From NCBI RefSeq assembly GCF_014854695.1, contig NZ_CP027557.1, forward strand, positions 2,542,001 to 2,606,000: a DNA stretch of 64,000 bases, in the 5' to 3' direction. The notes below the pieces were generated by a model, which did no database searches, was not told the DNA's origin, and was given only the letters and a program-made list of their open reading frames with translations. The position numbers and the translations under genes were made by a program. The stretch is from Rhodococcus rhodochrous (GTDB lineage Bacteria; Actinomycetota; Actinomycetes; Mycobacteriales; Mycobacteriaceae). Shown piece by piece: positions 47,432 through 55,370 of the stretch; the stretch's first letter is position 1, and every line of letters starts with the position of its first letter.

Positions 47432-48469
47432 TCATGCCCCGTCGGGAGTCCGTGGTGACGTGCTGGAATTCAGGCGAGTTTCATTGTGTCCGGGTACCTC
47501 CCGAGGCTCCGGACGGGCCCCGGGGAGAGGCGTCGCGTCGGCACCTTCGAGCAGTGCCGCCGGCGTCGGCTGCGCCAGCGGTTCGAGCGAACCGCTCTTC
47601 TCCGCGGGGGTGAGGCGCGAACGCTTCCAGGACACCATCAGCAGAGTGAGCCAGGCGGCGACGATGGCGAGGTAGAGCACCGCCAGTGCCGCGCCGGAGA
47701 GTTCGAACGTCTTGGCGAGCTTGTGCGCGTTGGTCAGCACGATGACGCCACCGACGCCGGTACCGAGCAACGTCGCGGGCACACGGCTGACCAGCCAGGC
47801 CGCGACCGGCGCTGCGAGGGCGCCGCCGAGGGCGAGACCGGCGACGATCACGAGATTGCCGAGCGACTCGTGGCCGAGCCCGAACAGGAAGCCGACGCTC
47901 GCCGCGACCGCGACGAGGAACTCCGACGCGCTCACCGACCCGATCACGGTGCGCGGTGCCGTCTTGCCGCGGGAGAGCAGGGTGCTGGTGGTGATCGGTC
48001 CCCATCCGCCACCGCCGCTCGCGTCGATGAAGCCGCCGAAGAAGCCCAGCGGCGACAGGAATTTCGCGGTGTGCGGGGAGGTACGGGCATGGGCCACCGC
48101 AGGGGGTCGTACCGAGAAACGCAACGCGACGTACACGCCGATGGCCAGCAGGATTCCGGCGGTCACCGGTTCGGCGGCCTCGGTCGACAGTCCCGACAGC
48201 ACGGTCGCACCGAGGAAGGCGCCGATGGCACCGGGAACACCGAGTCGCAGCACGACCTTCCAGTCGATGTTGCGGAACCGCCAGTGCGAAGCACCGGAGA
48301 CGAGGGTGGTTCCCACCTCGGCGAGGTGCACGGCGGCGCTCGCGTGCGCCGGACCGACACCGCTGAACAGCAGCAGGGTGGTCGCGGTCACACCGAAGGC
48401 CATGCCGAGTGCGCCGTCGACGAGCTGTGCGCCGACACCGACGAGTGTGAAGATGAGCAGATTGAACAT
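47432..48469 (-). CDS. TauE/SafE family permease
   Basis: This 345-residue membrane protein has about eight hydrophobic segments and the TauE/SafE pattern VGAQLVDGALGMAFGVTATTLLL at the N terminus, repeated as GFFGGFIDASGGGGWGPITTSTLL in the second half. Family members move sulfite, sulfoacetate or related sulfur compounds. The C-terminal 50 residues are a polar, Pro-rich tail. CGGAG precedes ATG 48469. A cysteine-rich leader peptide is encoded 54 nt upstream, which supports a role in sulfur metabolism. Confidence 0.87.
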   Translation of the reverse strand: MFNLLIFTLVGVGAQLVDGALGMAFGVTATTLLLFSGVGPAHASAAVHLAEVGTTLVSGASHWRFRNIDWKVVLRLGVPGAIGAFLGATVLSGLSTEAAEPVTAGILLAIGVYVALRFSVRPPAVAHARTSPHTAKFLSPLGFFGGFIDASGGGGWGPITTSTLLSRGKTAPRTVIGSVSASEFLVAVAASVGFLFGLGHESLGNLVIVAGLALGGALAAPVAAWLVSRVPATLLGTGVGGVIVLTNAHKLAKTFELSGAALAVLYLAIVAAWLTLLMVSWKRSRLTPAEKSGSLEPLAQPTPAALLEGADATPLPGARPEPREVPGHNETRLNSSTSPRTPDGA

Positions 48470-48523
48470 GCGTTGGCTCCGAAAGCTGGAAGAACCCGAA
48501 AAGCTGGACGAGCGGCGAAGCGC

Positions 48524-48640
48524 TCAGCAACACTCCCGGGTGCAACACAGACAATCGAAGCAGGCGCCGCGACGGGTCGGCCAGAACGGCATGAGCGCGA
48601 GACGAGCGGCCGGAGCCATCTCGGTACTCGTCGCAGCCAT
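48524..48640 (-). CDS. Cysteine-rich leader peptide before TauE/SafE gene
   Basis: This 38-residue frame starts at ATG 48640 behind GAGGA and ends in ACFDCLCCTRECC, with six Cys among the last 12 residues, then TGA. Downstream ATGs (codons 8 and 17) are alternatives. A middle part PFWPTRRG resembles actinobacterial leader peptides annotated before sulfur genes; in mycobacteria, poly-Cys leader peptides act as cysteine-responsive attenuators. Here it would sense Cys-tRNA supply and control the TauE/SafE permease. A TATGCT -10-like element lies at 48690-48695 on the minus strand. The role is inferred; the peptide itself has no expected activity. Confidence 0.68.
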   Translation of the reverse strand: MAATSTEMAPAARLALMPFWPTRRGACFDCLCCTRECC

Positions 48641-48729
48641 GGTCACGTCCTCAGGTCTCGTTCCGCGCACGGATCGTTCGGTCCGGTCGAGCATAGCCCG
48701 TCGCGGCGACGGAACCACACTCGGCGGGC

Positions 48730-48754
48730 CCGGCGCGCCGATCGGGCGCGCCGG
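48730..48754 (-). terminator. Hairpin after the enoyl-reductase-like gene
   Basis: CCGGCGCGCC (48730-48739) pairs with GGCGCGCCGG (48745-48754) around a 5-nt loop. It lies 9 nt beyond the stop of the minus-strand gene at 48763 and separates it from the leader-peptide unit. Confidence 0.65.
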
Positions 48755-48762
48755 ACGCGAGG

Positions 48763-49998
48763 TCAGCCGAGGCGGCGCGCGGAGATCTCGAAACCGGCCG
48801 CGCGGAGCCGATCGGTCAGCACGTCCCCGAAGGCCACCGCGGGGGTGAGGACACCGCCACCGGCGTGCAGGGCCGCGCCGCCGAGGGCGAGCGAAAGGGC
48901 GGACTCACCGAGCATCACGGCTGTGGCCTTGTAACCCGGGTCGCCCTGCGCGGAGAATCGCGCGGTGTAGCGGGCGCCGGACTCGGTCGAGGCGTACAGA
49001 TCCACCGTGAAGTAACCGTTCTCGCGGGTCTTCTCCGACGGTCCCTCACCGGGCGCGGGCAGGAGCTTGTCGAGGACGAACCGCGTGGGCGGGAACGACA
49101 GGCCGGCGGCGAGGGCGCCCGTACCGAGTCCGACGAGCCCGGCGAGGACGGGGGAGAGCGGCGAGGAGCCGACACTCATCACCTCCCGGTAGCGGAACCG
49201 GCGTCCGTAGGCCCAGTCGCGCAGCGCGTTGCTGCGTCGCACGATGCGGGTGTTGTAGGAGGCCATCACGAACGGAGCGAGCCGTCCCGAGATCTCCGGG
49301 ACGACGGACTTGCCGTCGACGAACGCGAAGTCGTTCTGGCGACCGAGATCGGGTTCCCGAGTCCGATCGGGGGACAGCGAGTACGGGCGCGCGGCGATCT
49401 TCCGTGCGGTGGAATCCTTGCGGATCGCGTCGAGCTGTTGCCGGAGCGAATCGATGGTTCCGCCGCTCACCCCGCCGCGGAAGGAGCCGAGCACGAAGGT
49501 CGTGTCGGTGAGCGGCAGGTTACCGTCGGCCTCCGCGGCGCGGTAGAGCGCATGGACGCCGAGGTCGGACGGGACGGAGTCGAAACCGCACGAGTGGACG
49601 ATGCGGGCGCCGGTGCGCCGGGCCACGTCGTCGAAGCGGTCGATGCTCTCGCGGTGGAAGAGCACCTCGCCGGTGAGGTCGACGTAGTCGGTGCCGGCCT
49701 CGGCGCACGCCTGCACGAGCGGCAGCCCGTACGTGGCGTAGGGGCCGACGGTCGTGATCACCACGCGGGTGGACTCGGCGAGCGCGGTCAGCGAGGCGGG
49801 ATCGTCGGCGTTCGCCTCGATCAGCCGCCAGTCGGTTCCGAGGTCGGCGGCGAGCTTCTCGAGTTTGGTGCGTGAACGTCCTGCGAGTCCGACGGCGACG
49901 CCGTCGGGGAGGTTCTCGGCGAGATAGGCGGCGGTGAGGCGCCCGACGAAGCCGGTGGCGCCGTAGACGACGATGTCGAGATCCCGGGAGACAGTCAT
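48763..49998 (-). CDS. Saccharopine dehydrogenase-like NAD(P)-binding protein (trans-acting enoyl reductase family)
   Basis: This 411-residue protein has an N-terminal Rossmann fold, IVVYGATGFVGRLTAAYLAE near residue 10, then VVITTVGPYATYGLPLVQACAEAGTDYVDLTGE. SCGFDSVPSDLG near residue 147 is typical of the mycobacterial family around Rv2449c and Rv2953. Rv2953 is a trans-acting enoyl reductase for polyketide lipids. Which lipid this member handles is unknown. A hydrophobic stretch near residue 290 may touch the membrane. It is a single gene with its own hairpin behind it. Confidence 0.83.
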   Translation of the reverse strand: MTVSRDLDIVVYGATGFVGRLTAAYLAENLPDGVAVGLAGRSRTKLEKLAADLGTDWRLIEANADDPASLTALAESTRVVITTVGPYATYGLPLVQACAEAGTDYVDLTGEVLFHRESIDRFDDVARRTGARIVHSCGFDSVPSDLGVHALYRAAEADGNLPLTDTTFVLGSFRGGVSGGTIDSLRQQLDAIRKDSTARKIAARPYSLSPDRTREPDLGRQNDFAFVDGKSVVPEISGRLAPFVMASYNTRIVRRSNALRDWAYGRRFRYREVMSVGSSPLSPVLAGLVGLGTGALAAGLSFPPTRFVLDKLLPAPGEGPSEKTRENGYFTVDLYASTESGARYTARFSAQGDPGYKATAVMLGESALSLALGGAALHAGGGVLTPAVAFGDVLTDRLRAAGFEISARRLG

Positions 49999-50011
49999 GC
50001 CCCCACCCTAC

Positions 50012-50392
50012 TCAGGAGTAAGTCTCGGGGGCGACCTTCGTCACACGAATCCGGCGCCACAGCACCACCCACGAGATCAGCACGGCGAGCGCGGCGAGGG
50101 CACGGACCGCACCGAGCGCGGACTCCGGGTAGATCACCCCGGTGAGGTAGTGATCGATGAATCCGCTCGGCGGCAGACCTTCCTGGCCGGCCGCGCGGCG
50201 TGCCCAGTTCTCCACCGCGGTCAGCGGGCAGTCGAACCCCACGGCCACCGAGGCCGCTCCCCACACCACCGCGACGATGTGCGCGACGATCGTGCGGGGC
50301 CACCGCCACGCGAGGAAACCACCGAACGCAACGTAGAGCACGAACAGCAGATGCACGAAGGCCGTGAGGTCGGCGACCACCCGGAACGCCAT
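50012..50392 (-). CDS. DUF2784 membrane protein
   Basis: This 126-residue protein has three or four hydrophobic segments and the family core CPLTAVENWARRAAGQEG followed by GFIDHYLTGVIYP. DUF2784 proteins are common in proteobacteria and actinobacteria and have no known role. It lies 13 nt upstream of the enoyl-reductase-like gene on the same strand and may be co-transcribed with it. The ATG at 50392 is the only good start. Confidence 0.82.
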   Translation of the reverse strand: MAFRVVADLTAFVHLLFVLYVAFGGFLAWRWPRTIVAHIVAVVWGAASVAVGFDCPLTAVENWARRAAGQEGLPPSGFIDHYLTGVIYPESALGAVRALAALAVLISWVVLWRRIRVTKVAPETYS

Positions 50393-50453
50393 GTGCCCAG
50401 AGTAGAACGAACGGCCGCGGAACGAACGGGGATGCCGGAGGGCGGGCGGCGGC

Positions 50454-50822
50454 TCAGCCGGCCTTGATGACCAGCACCGGCACCGACGACTCGGTGATCA
50501 GGCGCTGCACCGCCCGCTCGACGAGGAACTTGCCGGTCGCGGTGCGCCCGCGGCTGCCGATGACCACGCGTTCGGCGCCGCTGCGCGCGAGCAGTTCGAC
50601 GGTCGTGCCGACCGGATCGCCGTCGTGGACGGCCGAGAGCAACTCCCAGCCGTCGGTACCGGCCACCTCGCTCACCTGTGCCCGCACACCTTCCACCTCG
50701 TCGGGTTCGTCGAGCGGGTGGAGCACCACCAGCGACTGCTGCCGGTCGGCGGCCTCCCGCACCGCGGCCTGCAGAGCGATCCGGCCTTCGGGGGTATCGG
50801 CGTGAACGACAGCGACAGTCAT
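50454..50822 (-). CDS. Universal stress protein (UspA) domain protein
   Basis: This 122-residue single-domain UspA protein ends with VVIGSRGRTATGKFLVERAVQRLI, a variant of the ATP-binding G-x2-G-x9-G(S/T) motif in which the last Gly-Ser is replaced by Glu-Arg. ATP binding is therefore uncertain. It is shorter than usual (about 140-160) because the N-terminal strand begins at once (MTVAVVHADT). ATG 50822 has GAGGAG upstream. It probably has its own promoter. Confidence 0.83.
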   Translation of the reverse strand: MTVAVVHADTPEGRIALQAAVREAADRQQSLVVLHPLDEPDEVEGVRAQVSEVAGTDGWELLSAVHDGDPVGTTVELLARSGAERVVIGSRGRTATGKFLVERAVQRLITESSVPVLVIKAG

Positions 50823-50931
50823 GACTCTCCTCGTGCGGGCCTGCGGGGACGTCCTCCATTATCGCCGCGGCCCGGAGGGCGGGCCACGATCGACGGTGTG
50901 GAACCGGTCTCCCCGAATTTCGGGGTCCGGA

Positions 50932-52401
50932 TCACCACGGTGCCGGGCGGAAGTCCTTGAGGAAGCATCCGTACAGGTCCGTGCCCGCCTCGCCCTGGAC
51001 GATCGGGTCGTAGACGCGGGCCGCGCCGTCCACGAGATCGAGCGGCGCGTGGAAGCCCTCCTCGGCCAGCCGCATCTTGGTGTGGTGCGGCCGTTCGTCG
51101 GTGATCCATCCGGTGTCGACGGCGGTCATGAGGATGCCGTCGCTGAGCATCTCCTCGGCACTGGTGCGGGTGAGCATGTTCAGCGCGGCCTTGGCCATGT
51201 TGGTGTGCGGATGCCCGGCGCCCTTGTAGCGGCGACCCGCGAACTGCCCTTCCATCGCCGAGACGTTCACGACGTATTTGCGGCGGGCCGGGGACGCGGC
51301 GAGCGCCGGACGCAGACGGTTGACGAGGATGAACGGCGCCACCGAGTTGCACAGCTGCACCTCGAGCAGTTCCAGCGGCTCGACCTCGCCGACGGTCTGC
51401 ACCCAGCTGTTGGTGTGCACGAGATCCGGCAGCAATCCGCCGGCGTCGACGGCGACCCCGGCCGCGACCCGCTCGGGTGTCGCCGACCCGGCCACCAGTG
51501 CCAGCGAGGTCAGCGAATGCGCCGACAACTCGGCCGGCAGCGACCCGGCCAGGGCGGCCGGGTGGGCGTCCGAGGGCTTGCCGAAGGTCAGGACCTCGGG
51601 ACGCGGTCCGGCGGGCAACGGATCGGCCTCCGCCTCGGCCAGCGCCGAGTAGGCGCCGGGGGAGCGGCGCACCGTCTGCGCGGCATTGTTGATGAGGATG
51701 TCCAGCGGCCCCTGCGCGGCGACGTCGTCGGCGAGGGCGACCACCTGGGCGGGATCACGCAGGTCGATGCCGACGATGCGCAGCCGGTGCAGCCAGTCGC
51801 CGCTGTCCTCCATCGCGGTGAAGCGGCGAATCGCGTCGTTGGGGAACCGCGTGGTGACGGTGGTGTGCGCGCCGTCGCGCAGCAACCGCAACGCGATGTA
51901 CATACCGATCTTGGCGCGGCCGCCGGTCAGCAGGGCGCGACGACCCCGCAGATCGGTGCGTGCGTCGCGCTTGGCGTGGTTCTCCTCGGCGCAGGTCGGG
52001 CACAACTGGTGATAGAAGGCGTCGACCCGGGTGTACTTGTCCTTGCAGATGTAGCAGTGCCGCGGACGCAGCAGCGTTCCCGCGCTCGCGCCGCGAGTCG
52101 CCGACGCCAGCGGAAGTCCGGCGGTCTCGTCGTCGATGCGGGTGGGGGAGGCGGTGGCGGTCGCGGACAGCACCTGACGGTCGGCGTCGACGCGTTGCTT
52201 GCGGGCCTCGTTGCGGCGCAACCGCTTGAACTTCTTGAACATGTGCCCCACGGCCCGCTGGACGGTGATCGCGTCGGGATGCTCGGCGTCGAGACCCGCT
52301 GCCTGGTCGAGCACCCGCAGACAGGTGGCCAGATCGTCGGGGTCGATACGGGTGAAGCCGTCGGGAGCGGGCTCGGCGGTGGTGTCGCTGTGGGGGTTCA
52401 T
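50932..52401 (-). CDS. SDR-like protein with N-terminal zinc-ribbon
   Basis: This 489-residue protein has three parts. Residues 1-105 are helical and polar (MFKKFKRLRRNEARKQRVD). Residues about 112-142 hold CYIC and CPTC, four Cys that can bind zinc. From about residue 155 it is a short-chain dehydrogenase fold with LLTGGRAKIGMYIA and INNAAQ. The catalytic YxxxK is altered: the text reads HPHTNMAKAALN, so Lys stays and the Tyr position is Thr. The start at ATG 52401 follows GGAAAAAGG. I recall similar zinc-ribbon SDRs elsewhere but no known function. Confidence 0.78.
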   Translation of the reverse strand: MNPHSDTTAEPAPDGFTRIDPDDLATCLRVLDQAAGLDAEHPDAITVQRAVGHMFKKFKRLRRNEARKQRVDADRQVLSATATASPTRIDDETAGLPLASATRGASAGTLLRPRHCYICKDKYTRVDAFYHQLCPTCAEENHAKRDARTDLRGRRALLTGGRAKIGMYIALRLLRDGAHTTVTTRFPNDAIRRFTAMEDSGDWLHRLRIVGIDLRDPAQVVALADDVAAQGPLDILINNAAQTVRRSPGAYSALAEAEADPLPAGPRPEVLTFGKPSDAHPAALAGSLPAELSAHSLTSLALVAGSATPERVAAGVAVDAGGLLPDLVHTNSWVQTVGEVEPLELLEVQLCNSVAPFILVNRLRPALAASPARRKYVVNVSAMEGQFAGRRYKGAGHPHTNMAKAALNMLTRTSAEEMLSDGILMTAVDTGWITDERPHHTKMRLAEEGFHAPLDLVDGAARVYDPIVQGEAGTDLYGCFLKDFRPAPW

Positions 52402-52427
52402 CTGCCTTTTTCCGTGTGCTGCTGTAT

Positions 52428-52444
52428 GCCCGATCGTATCGGGC
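52428..52444. promoter_or_regulatory. Palindrome in a divergent promoter region
   Basis: GCCCGAT-CGT-ATCGGGC is a perfect 7-bp inverted repeat. It lies between the divergent zinc-ribbon SDR (start 52401) and the PLDc_N-like gene (start 52488), at a fitting place for an operator. Confidence 0.4.
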
Positions 52445-52487
52445 AGGATGATCGTGTCCGAATTCCCGTGCAGGTACCGGAGGAACG

Positions 52488-52721
52488 ATGAGCCCGAGCT
52501 CACCCCTGTCCAAGAAGAAGTTCGCCGAACTGAGCCGCCCCCAGCAGGTGCTGGTGGTCCTGCTCGCGGTGGTGCAGTTGTCGCTCGCCGTCGCGGCCTG
52601 GGCCGATCTGGCGAGGCGACCGGCCGACAAGGTCAACGGCAGCAAGTTGCGCTGGGCGCTGACCATCGCGGTGAACTTCTTCGGCCCGATCCGGTACTTC
52701 CGCAAGGGCCGCCGGGACTGA
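52488..52721 (+). CDS. PLDc_N-domain small membrane protein
   Basis: This 77-residue protein has two hydrophobic segments (residues about 19-38 and 56-70) and the ending WALTIAVNFFGPIRYFRKGR, typical of PLDc_N proteins. This is the membrane anchor of cardiolipin synthase-like proteins, often found alone. The function is unknown. A terminator follows, shared with the convergent tRNA gene. Confidence 0.8.
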   Translation: MSPSSPLSKKKFAELSRPQQVLVVLLAVVQLSLAVAAWADLARRPADKVNGSKLRWALTIAVNFFGPIRYFRKGRRD

Positions 52722-52750
52722 GCGATCCGCTCGCGCCGACCCCGGACGAA

Positions 52751-52788
52751 CCGAAGGCCCCGAACCGATATCGGTTCGGGGCCTTCGG
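52751..52788. terminator. Bidirectional terminator, first tRNA-Leu unit
   Basis: A perfect 38-nt inverted repeat has arms starting CCGAAGGCCCCGAACC. It serves the PLDc_N-like gene on the plus strand and the tRNA on the minus strand. Its core GAAGGCCCCGAAC recurs in the terminator at 53113. Confidence 0.85.
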
Positions 52789-52798
52789 GTTTCGGAGT

Positions 52799-52883
52799 GT
52801 CCGAGGGGGGACTTGAACCCCCACGTCCGTTAATAGGACACTAGCACCTCAAGCTAGCGCGTCTGCCATTCCGCCACTCGGAC
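52799..52883 (-). tRNA. tRNA-Leu (anticodon GAG)
   Basis: This 85-nt type II tRNA has acceptor arms GTCCGAG and CTCGGAC, an anticodon stem CTAGC/GCTAG around loop TTGAGGT, which gives anticodon GAG, a long variable arm GTCCTATTAACGGAC, and a T-loop GTTCAAGT. The CCA end is not encoded. It is identical to the copy at 53170. Confidence 0.95.
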
Positions 52884-52937
52884 CGACGCCCCACACGGGG
52901 CATGTCGGTAGAACCCGCTCCCGCGGGCGCTGAAGAA

Positions 52938-52967
52938 ACAGTAGCGCATCGGGCGCCCGATTCCCAA
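52938..52967 (-). promoter_or_regulatory. Promoter of the first tRNA-Leu
   Basis: On the minus strand, TTGGGA (52962-52967) and TACTGT (52938-52943) are 18 nt apart, about 55 nt before the mature tRNA. The second tRNA copy has TTGGGA and TACTCT. Confidence 0.65.
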
Positions 52968-53112
52968 AACGGCACTTCAGGCGCGCTCGCGGTACTCGAC
53001 GGGCGGGGCCCCGCGCGGATCCGCTCGCTTGTTCGCCATCCGCTACAGCGAATTGCCGTAGCGGGTAACGAAACCGGTAGCGGTTGTCGCCCGTTCGATC
53101 TTCTCCCGACAA

Positions 53113-53151
53113 CGACGAAGGCCCCGAACATGATGTTCGGGGCCTTCGTCG
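53113..53151. terminator. Terminator, second tRNA-Leu unit
   Basis: Nineteen-base arms (53113-53131 and 53133-53151) have a one-base axis and the core GAAGGCCCCGAAC, as in the terminator at 52751. It lies just after the 3' end of the tRNA at 53170. Confidence 0.8.
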
Positions 53152-53169
53152 TCTGTCTCGACTCAGAGT

Positions 53170-53254
53170 GTCCGAGGGGGGACTTGAACCCCCACGTCCG
53201 TTAATAGGACACTAGCACCTCAAGCTAGCGCGTCTGCCATTCCGCCACTCGGAC
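53170..53254 (-). tRNA. tRNA-Leu (anticodon GAG), second identical copy
   Basis: These 85 nt are identical to the tRNA at 52799, with the same GAG anticodon, long variable arm and acceptor stem. It has a promoter and terminator of its own. A leader hairpin GCGCCCAC/GTGGGCGC lies between promoter and tRNA. Confidence 0.95.
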
Positions 53255-53290
53255 CTGATGCTTGCGCCCACTCGTCGTGGGCGCTGTGAA

Positions 53291-53319
53291 AGAGTAACCC
53301 ACCGCGCCCGCGGTCCCAA
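53291..53319 (-). promoter_or_regulatory. Promoter of the second tRNA-Leu
   Basis: On the minus strand, TTGGGA (53314-53319) and TACTCT (53291-53296) are 17 nt apart. The same -35 word and nearly the same -10 word precede the other copy. Confidence 0.65.
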
Positions 53320-53387
53320 ATCGCCACCTCCACCTGCGACGATCCGAACTGTCGAGATGGTGGGCGGGCGGTGGTAGACATACGGCC

Positions 53388-54740
53388 ATGGCCATTGACA
53401 CGAGCGCCCACCAGCCGTCCCGGGCGGAGGAGGAGGTCGTCGACCTCGTCTCCCGCCTCATCCGGTTCGACACCTCGAACACCGGCGAACCCACAACCAC
53501 CCGCGGCGAACGCGAGTGCGCCGAGTGGGTTGCCTCCGTGCTCGAGGAGGTCGGCTACGAGACGACCTACGTCGAATCCGGAGCGCCGGGCCGCGGCAAC
53601 GTCTTCGCGCGTCTGCCCGGCTCCGACCCGAGCCGCGGCGCCCTCATGCTTCACGGCCACCTCGACGTCGTGCCGGCCGAGGCCGCGGACTGGAGCGTGC
53701 ACCCGTTCTCCGGGGCCGTCGAGAACGGTTACGTGTGGGGACGCGGCGCGGTCGACATGAAGGACATGGTCGGCATGATGATCGCCGTCGCCCGCTACTT
53801 CAAGGTCGAGAACATCGTGCCCCCGCGCGATCTGGTGTTCGCGTTCGTCGCCGACGAGGAGGCCGGAGGAAAGTTCGGTTCGCAGTGGCTGGTCGAGCAC
53901 CGGCCCGACCTGTTCGAGGGCGTCACCGAGGCCGTGGGGGAGGTCGGCGGGTTCTCCCTGACCGTGCCGCGCCCCGACGGCACCGAACGTCGCCTGTACA
54001 TGGTCGAGACGGCCGAGAAGGGCATGCGCTGGATGCGCCTGACCGCCACGGGTGTCGCCGGGCACGGCTCGTTCCTGCACGAGGACAACGCCGTCACCGT
54101 CCTCTCCCGCGCGGTGGCACGGCTCGGATCCCACACCTTCCCGCTGGTTGTCAACGATTCCGTCGCCGAGTTCCTCTCCGTCGTGAGCGAGGAGACCGGG
54201 CTGGACTTCGATCCGGCCTCGCCCGATCTCGAAGGTGCCCTCGCCAAGCTCGGGTCGATCGCCCGCATCGTGGGCGCGACCCTGCGCGACACCGCGAACC
54301 CCACGATGCTCGACGCCGGGTACAAGGCCAACGTCATTCCGCGTACCGCGCACGCCGTCGTCGACTGCCGCATCCTGCCGGGTCGGCTCGCCGAATTCGA
54401 ACGCACCGTCGACGAGCTGATCGGCCCGAACGTCACCCGCGAGTGGATCACCGGCCTCGAGCCGTACGAGACCACCTTCGACGGCGAGCTCGTCGACGCG
54501 ATGAACGCCGCGATCCTCGCGCACGACCCGATCGGCCGGACGGTGCCGTACATGCTCTCGGCCGGCACCGACGCCAAGGCGTTCGCCAAGCTCGGCATCC
54601 GCTGCTTCGGTTTCGCGCCGCTGCAGTTGCCGCCCGATCTGGACTTCGCCGCGCTGTTCCACGGTGTCGACGAGCGTGTCCCCGTCGACGCACTGCGCTT
54701 CGGCACCAGGGTCATGGAACACTTCCTCATGCACGCCTAG
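53388..54740 (+). CDS. M20 family metallopeptidase (ArgE/DapE-like)
   Basis: This 450-residue protein has the M20 metal motifs: MLHGHLDVVP near residue 90, GRGAVDMKDM near 121, and the catalytic Glu pair in VADEEAGG near 155. A dimerisation domain lies in the middle. The exact substrate (N-acyl amino acid, dipeptide or succinyl-diaminopimelate) cannot be told; the M. tuberculosis relative Rv2141c carries the label DapE2. ATG 53388 has no ribosome site, but TAGACA ends about 9 nt before it, so the message may be leaderless. PEBP and pyrD follow, as in M. tuberculosis. Confidence 0.88.
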   Translation: MAIDTSAHQPSRAEEEVVDLVSRLIRFDTSNTGEPTTTRGERECAEWVASVLEEVGYETTYVESGAPGRGNVFARLPGSDPSRGALMLHGHLDVVPAEAADWSVHPFSGAVENGYVWGRGAVDMKDMVGMMIAVARYFKVENIVPPRDLVFAFVADEEAGGKFGSQWLVEHRPDLFEGVTEAVGEVGGFSLTVPRPDGTERRLYMVETAEKGMRWMRLTATGVAGHGSFLHEDNAVTVLSRAVARLGSHTFPLVVNDSVAEFLSVVSEETGLDFDPASPDLEGALAKLGSIARIVGATLRDTANPTMLDAGYKANVIPRTAHAVVDCRILPGRLAEFERTVDELIGPNVTREWITGLEPYETTFDGELVDAMNAAILAHDPIGRTVPYMLSAGTDAKAFAKLGIRCFGFAPLQLPPDLDFAALFHGVDERVPVDALRFGTRVMEHFLMHA

Positions 54741-54770
54741 AACACACGAAACCGTCACGAAAGGACCGGA

Positions 54771-55313
54771 ATGGCTTTCGATTACGACCCGTACAAGTTC
54801 CTGCCCGAGCTGCCCACCTTCGAGGTGACCAGCGCGGACTTCGCCGAGGGCGAGGAATGGAAACTCCCGCAGGCCAGCGGTGCGTTCGGAATCCCCGGGG
54901 GCGGCGACGTCTCCCCGCAGCTGTCCTGGTCGGGTTTCCCCGCCGAGACGAAGAGCTTCGTCGTCACGGTGTTCGATCCGGACGCCCCCACGGCGTCGGG
55001 TTTCTGGCACTGGGCCGTCGCGAACATCCCCACCTCGATCACGGAGCTGCCGGCGGGTGCGGGTAGCGCCGACTCGGATGCTCTTCCGGAGCAGGCCGTG
55101 ACGCTGCGCCACGACGGCGGCGCCCACGGGTTCATCGGTGCCGCTCCGCCGGCCGGCCACGGCCACCACCGCTACATCGTCGCGGTGCACGCACTCGACG
55201 TCGAGGTGCTCGAGGGCGTCACGCCCGAGTCGAGCCCGGCCTTCCTCGGCTTCAACGTCTTCGGGCACGCCATCGCCCGCGGTCTGCTGACCGGCACCTA
55301 CGAGGTGCGCTGA
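54771..55313 (+). CDS. YbhB/YbcL-type phosphatidylethanolamine-binding protein
   Basis: This 180-residue protein has the PEBP core: FVVTVFDPDAPTASGFWHWAVANIP and PPAGHGHHRYIVAVHALD, which form the anion-binding pocket. M. tuberculosis Rv2140c is a close family member that has been studied as a phospholipid-binding protein. It lies 30 nt after the peptidase gene, with AAGGACC before ATG. A strong bidirectional terminator follows, shared with pyrD. Confidence 0.9.
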   Translation: MAFDYDPYKFLPELPTFEVTSADFAEGEEWKLPQASGAFGIPGGGDVSPQLSWSGFPAETKSFVVTVFDPDAPTASGFWHWAVANIPTSITELPAGAGSADSDALPEQAVTLRHDGGAHGFIGAAPPAGHGHHRYIVAVHALDVEVLEGVTPESSPAFLGFNVFGHAIARGLLTGTYEVR

Positions 55314-55322
55314 CAGGTCGTG

Positions 55323-55364
55323 ACGGACGGGGCCCGGGTCGAGTACGACCCGGGCCCCGTCCGT
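55323..55364. terminator. Bidirectional terminator between PEBP gene and pyrD
   Basis: Nineteen-base perfect arms (55323-55341 and 55346-55364) have a 4-nt loop AGTA. The stem lies between convergent genes and can serve both. Confidence 0.88.
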
Positions 55365-55370
55365 TGCAGG

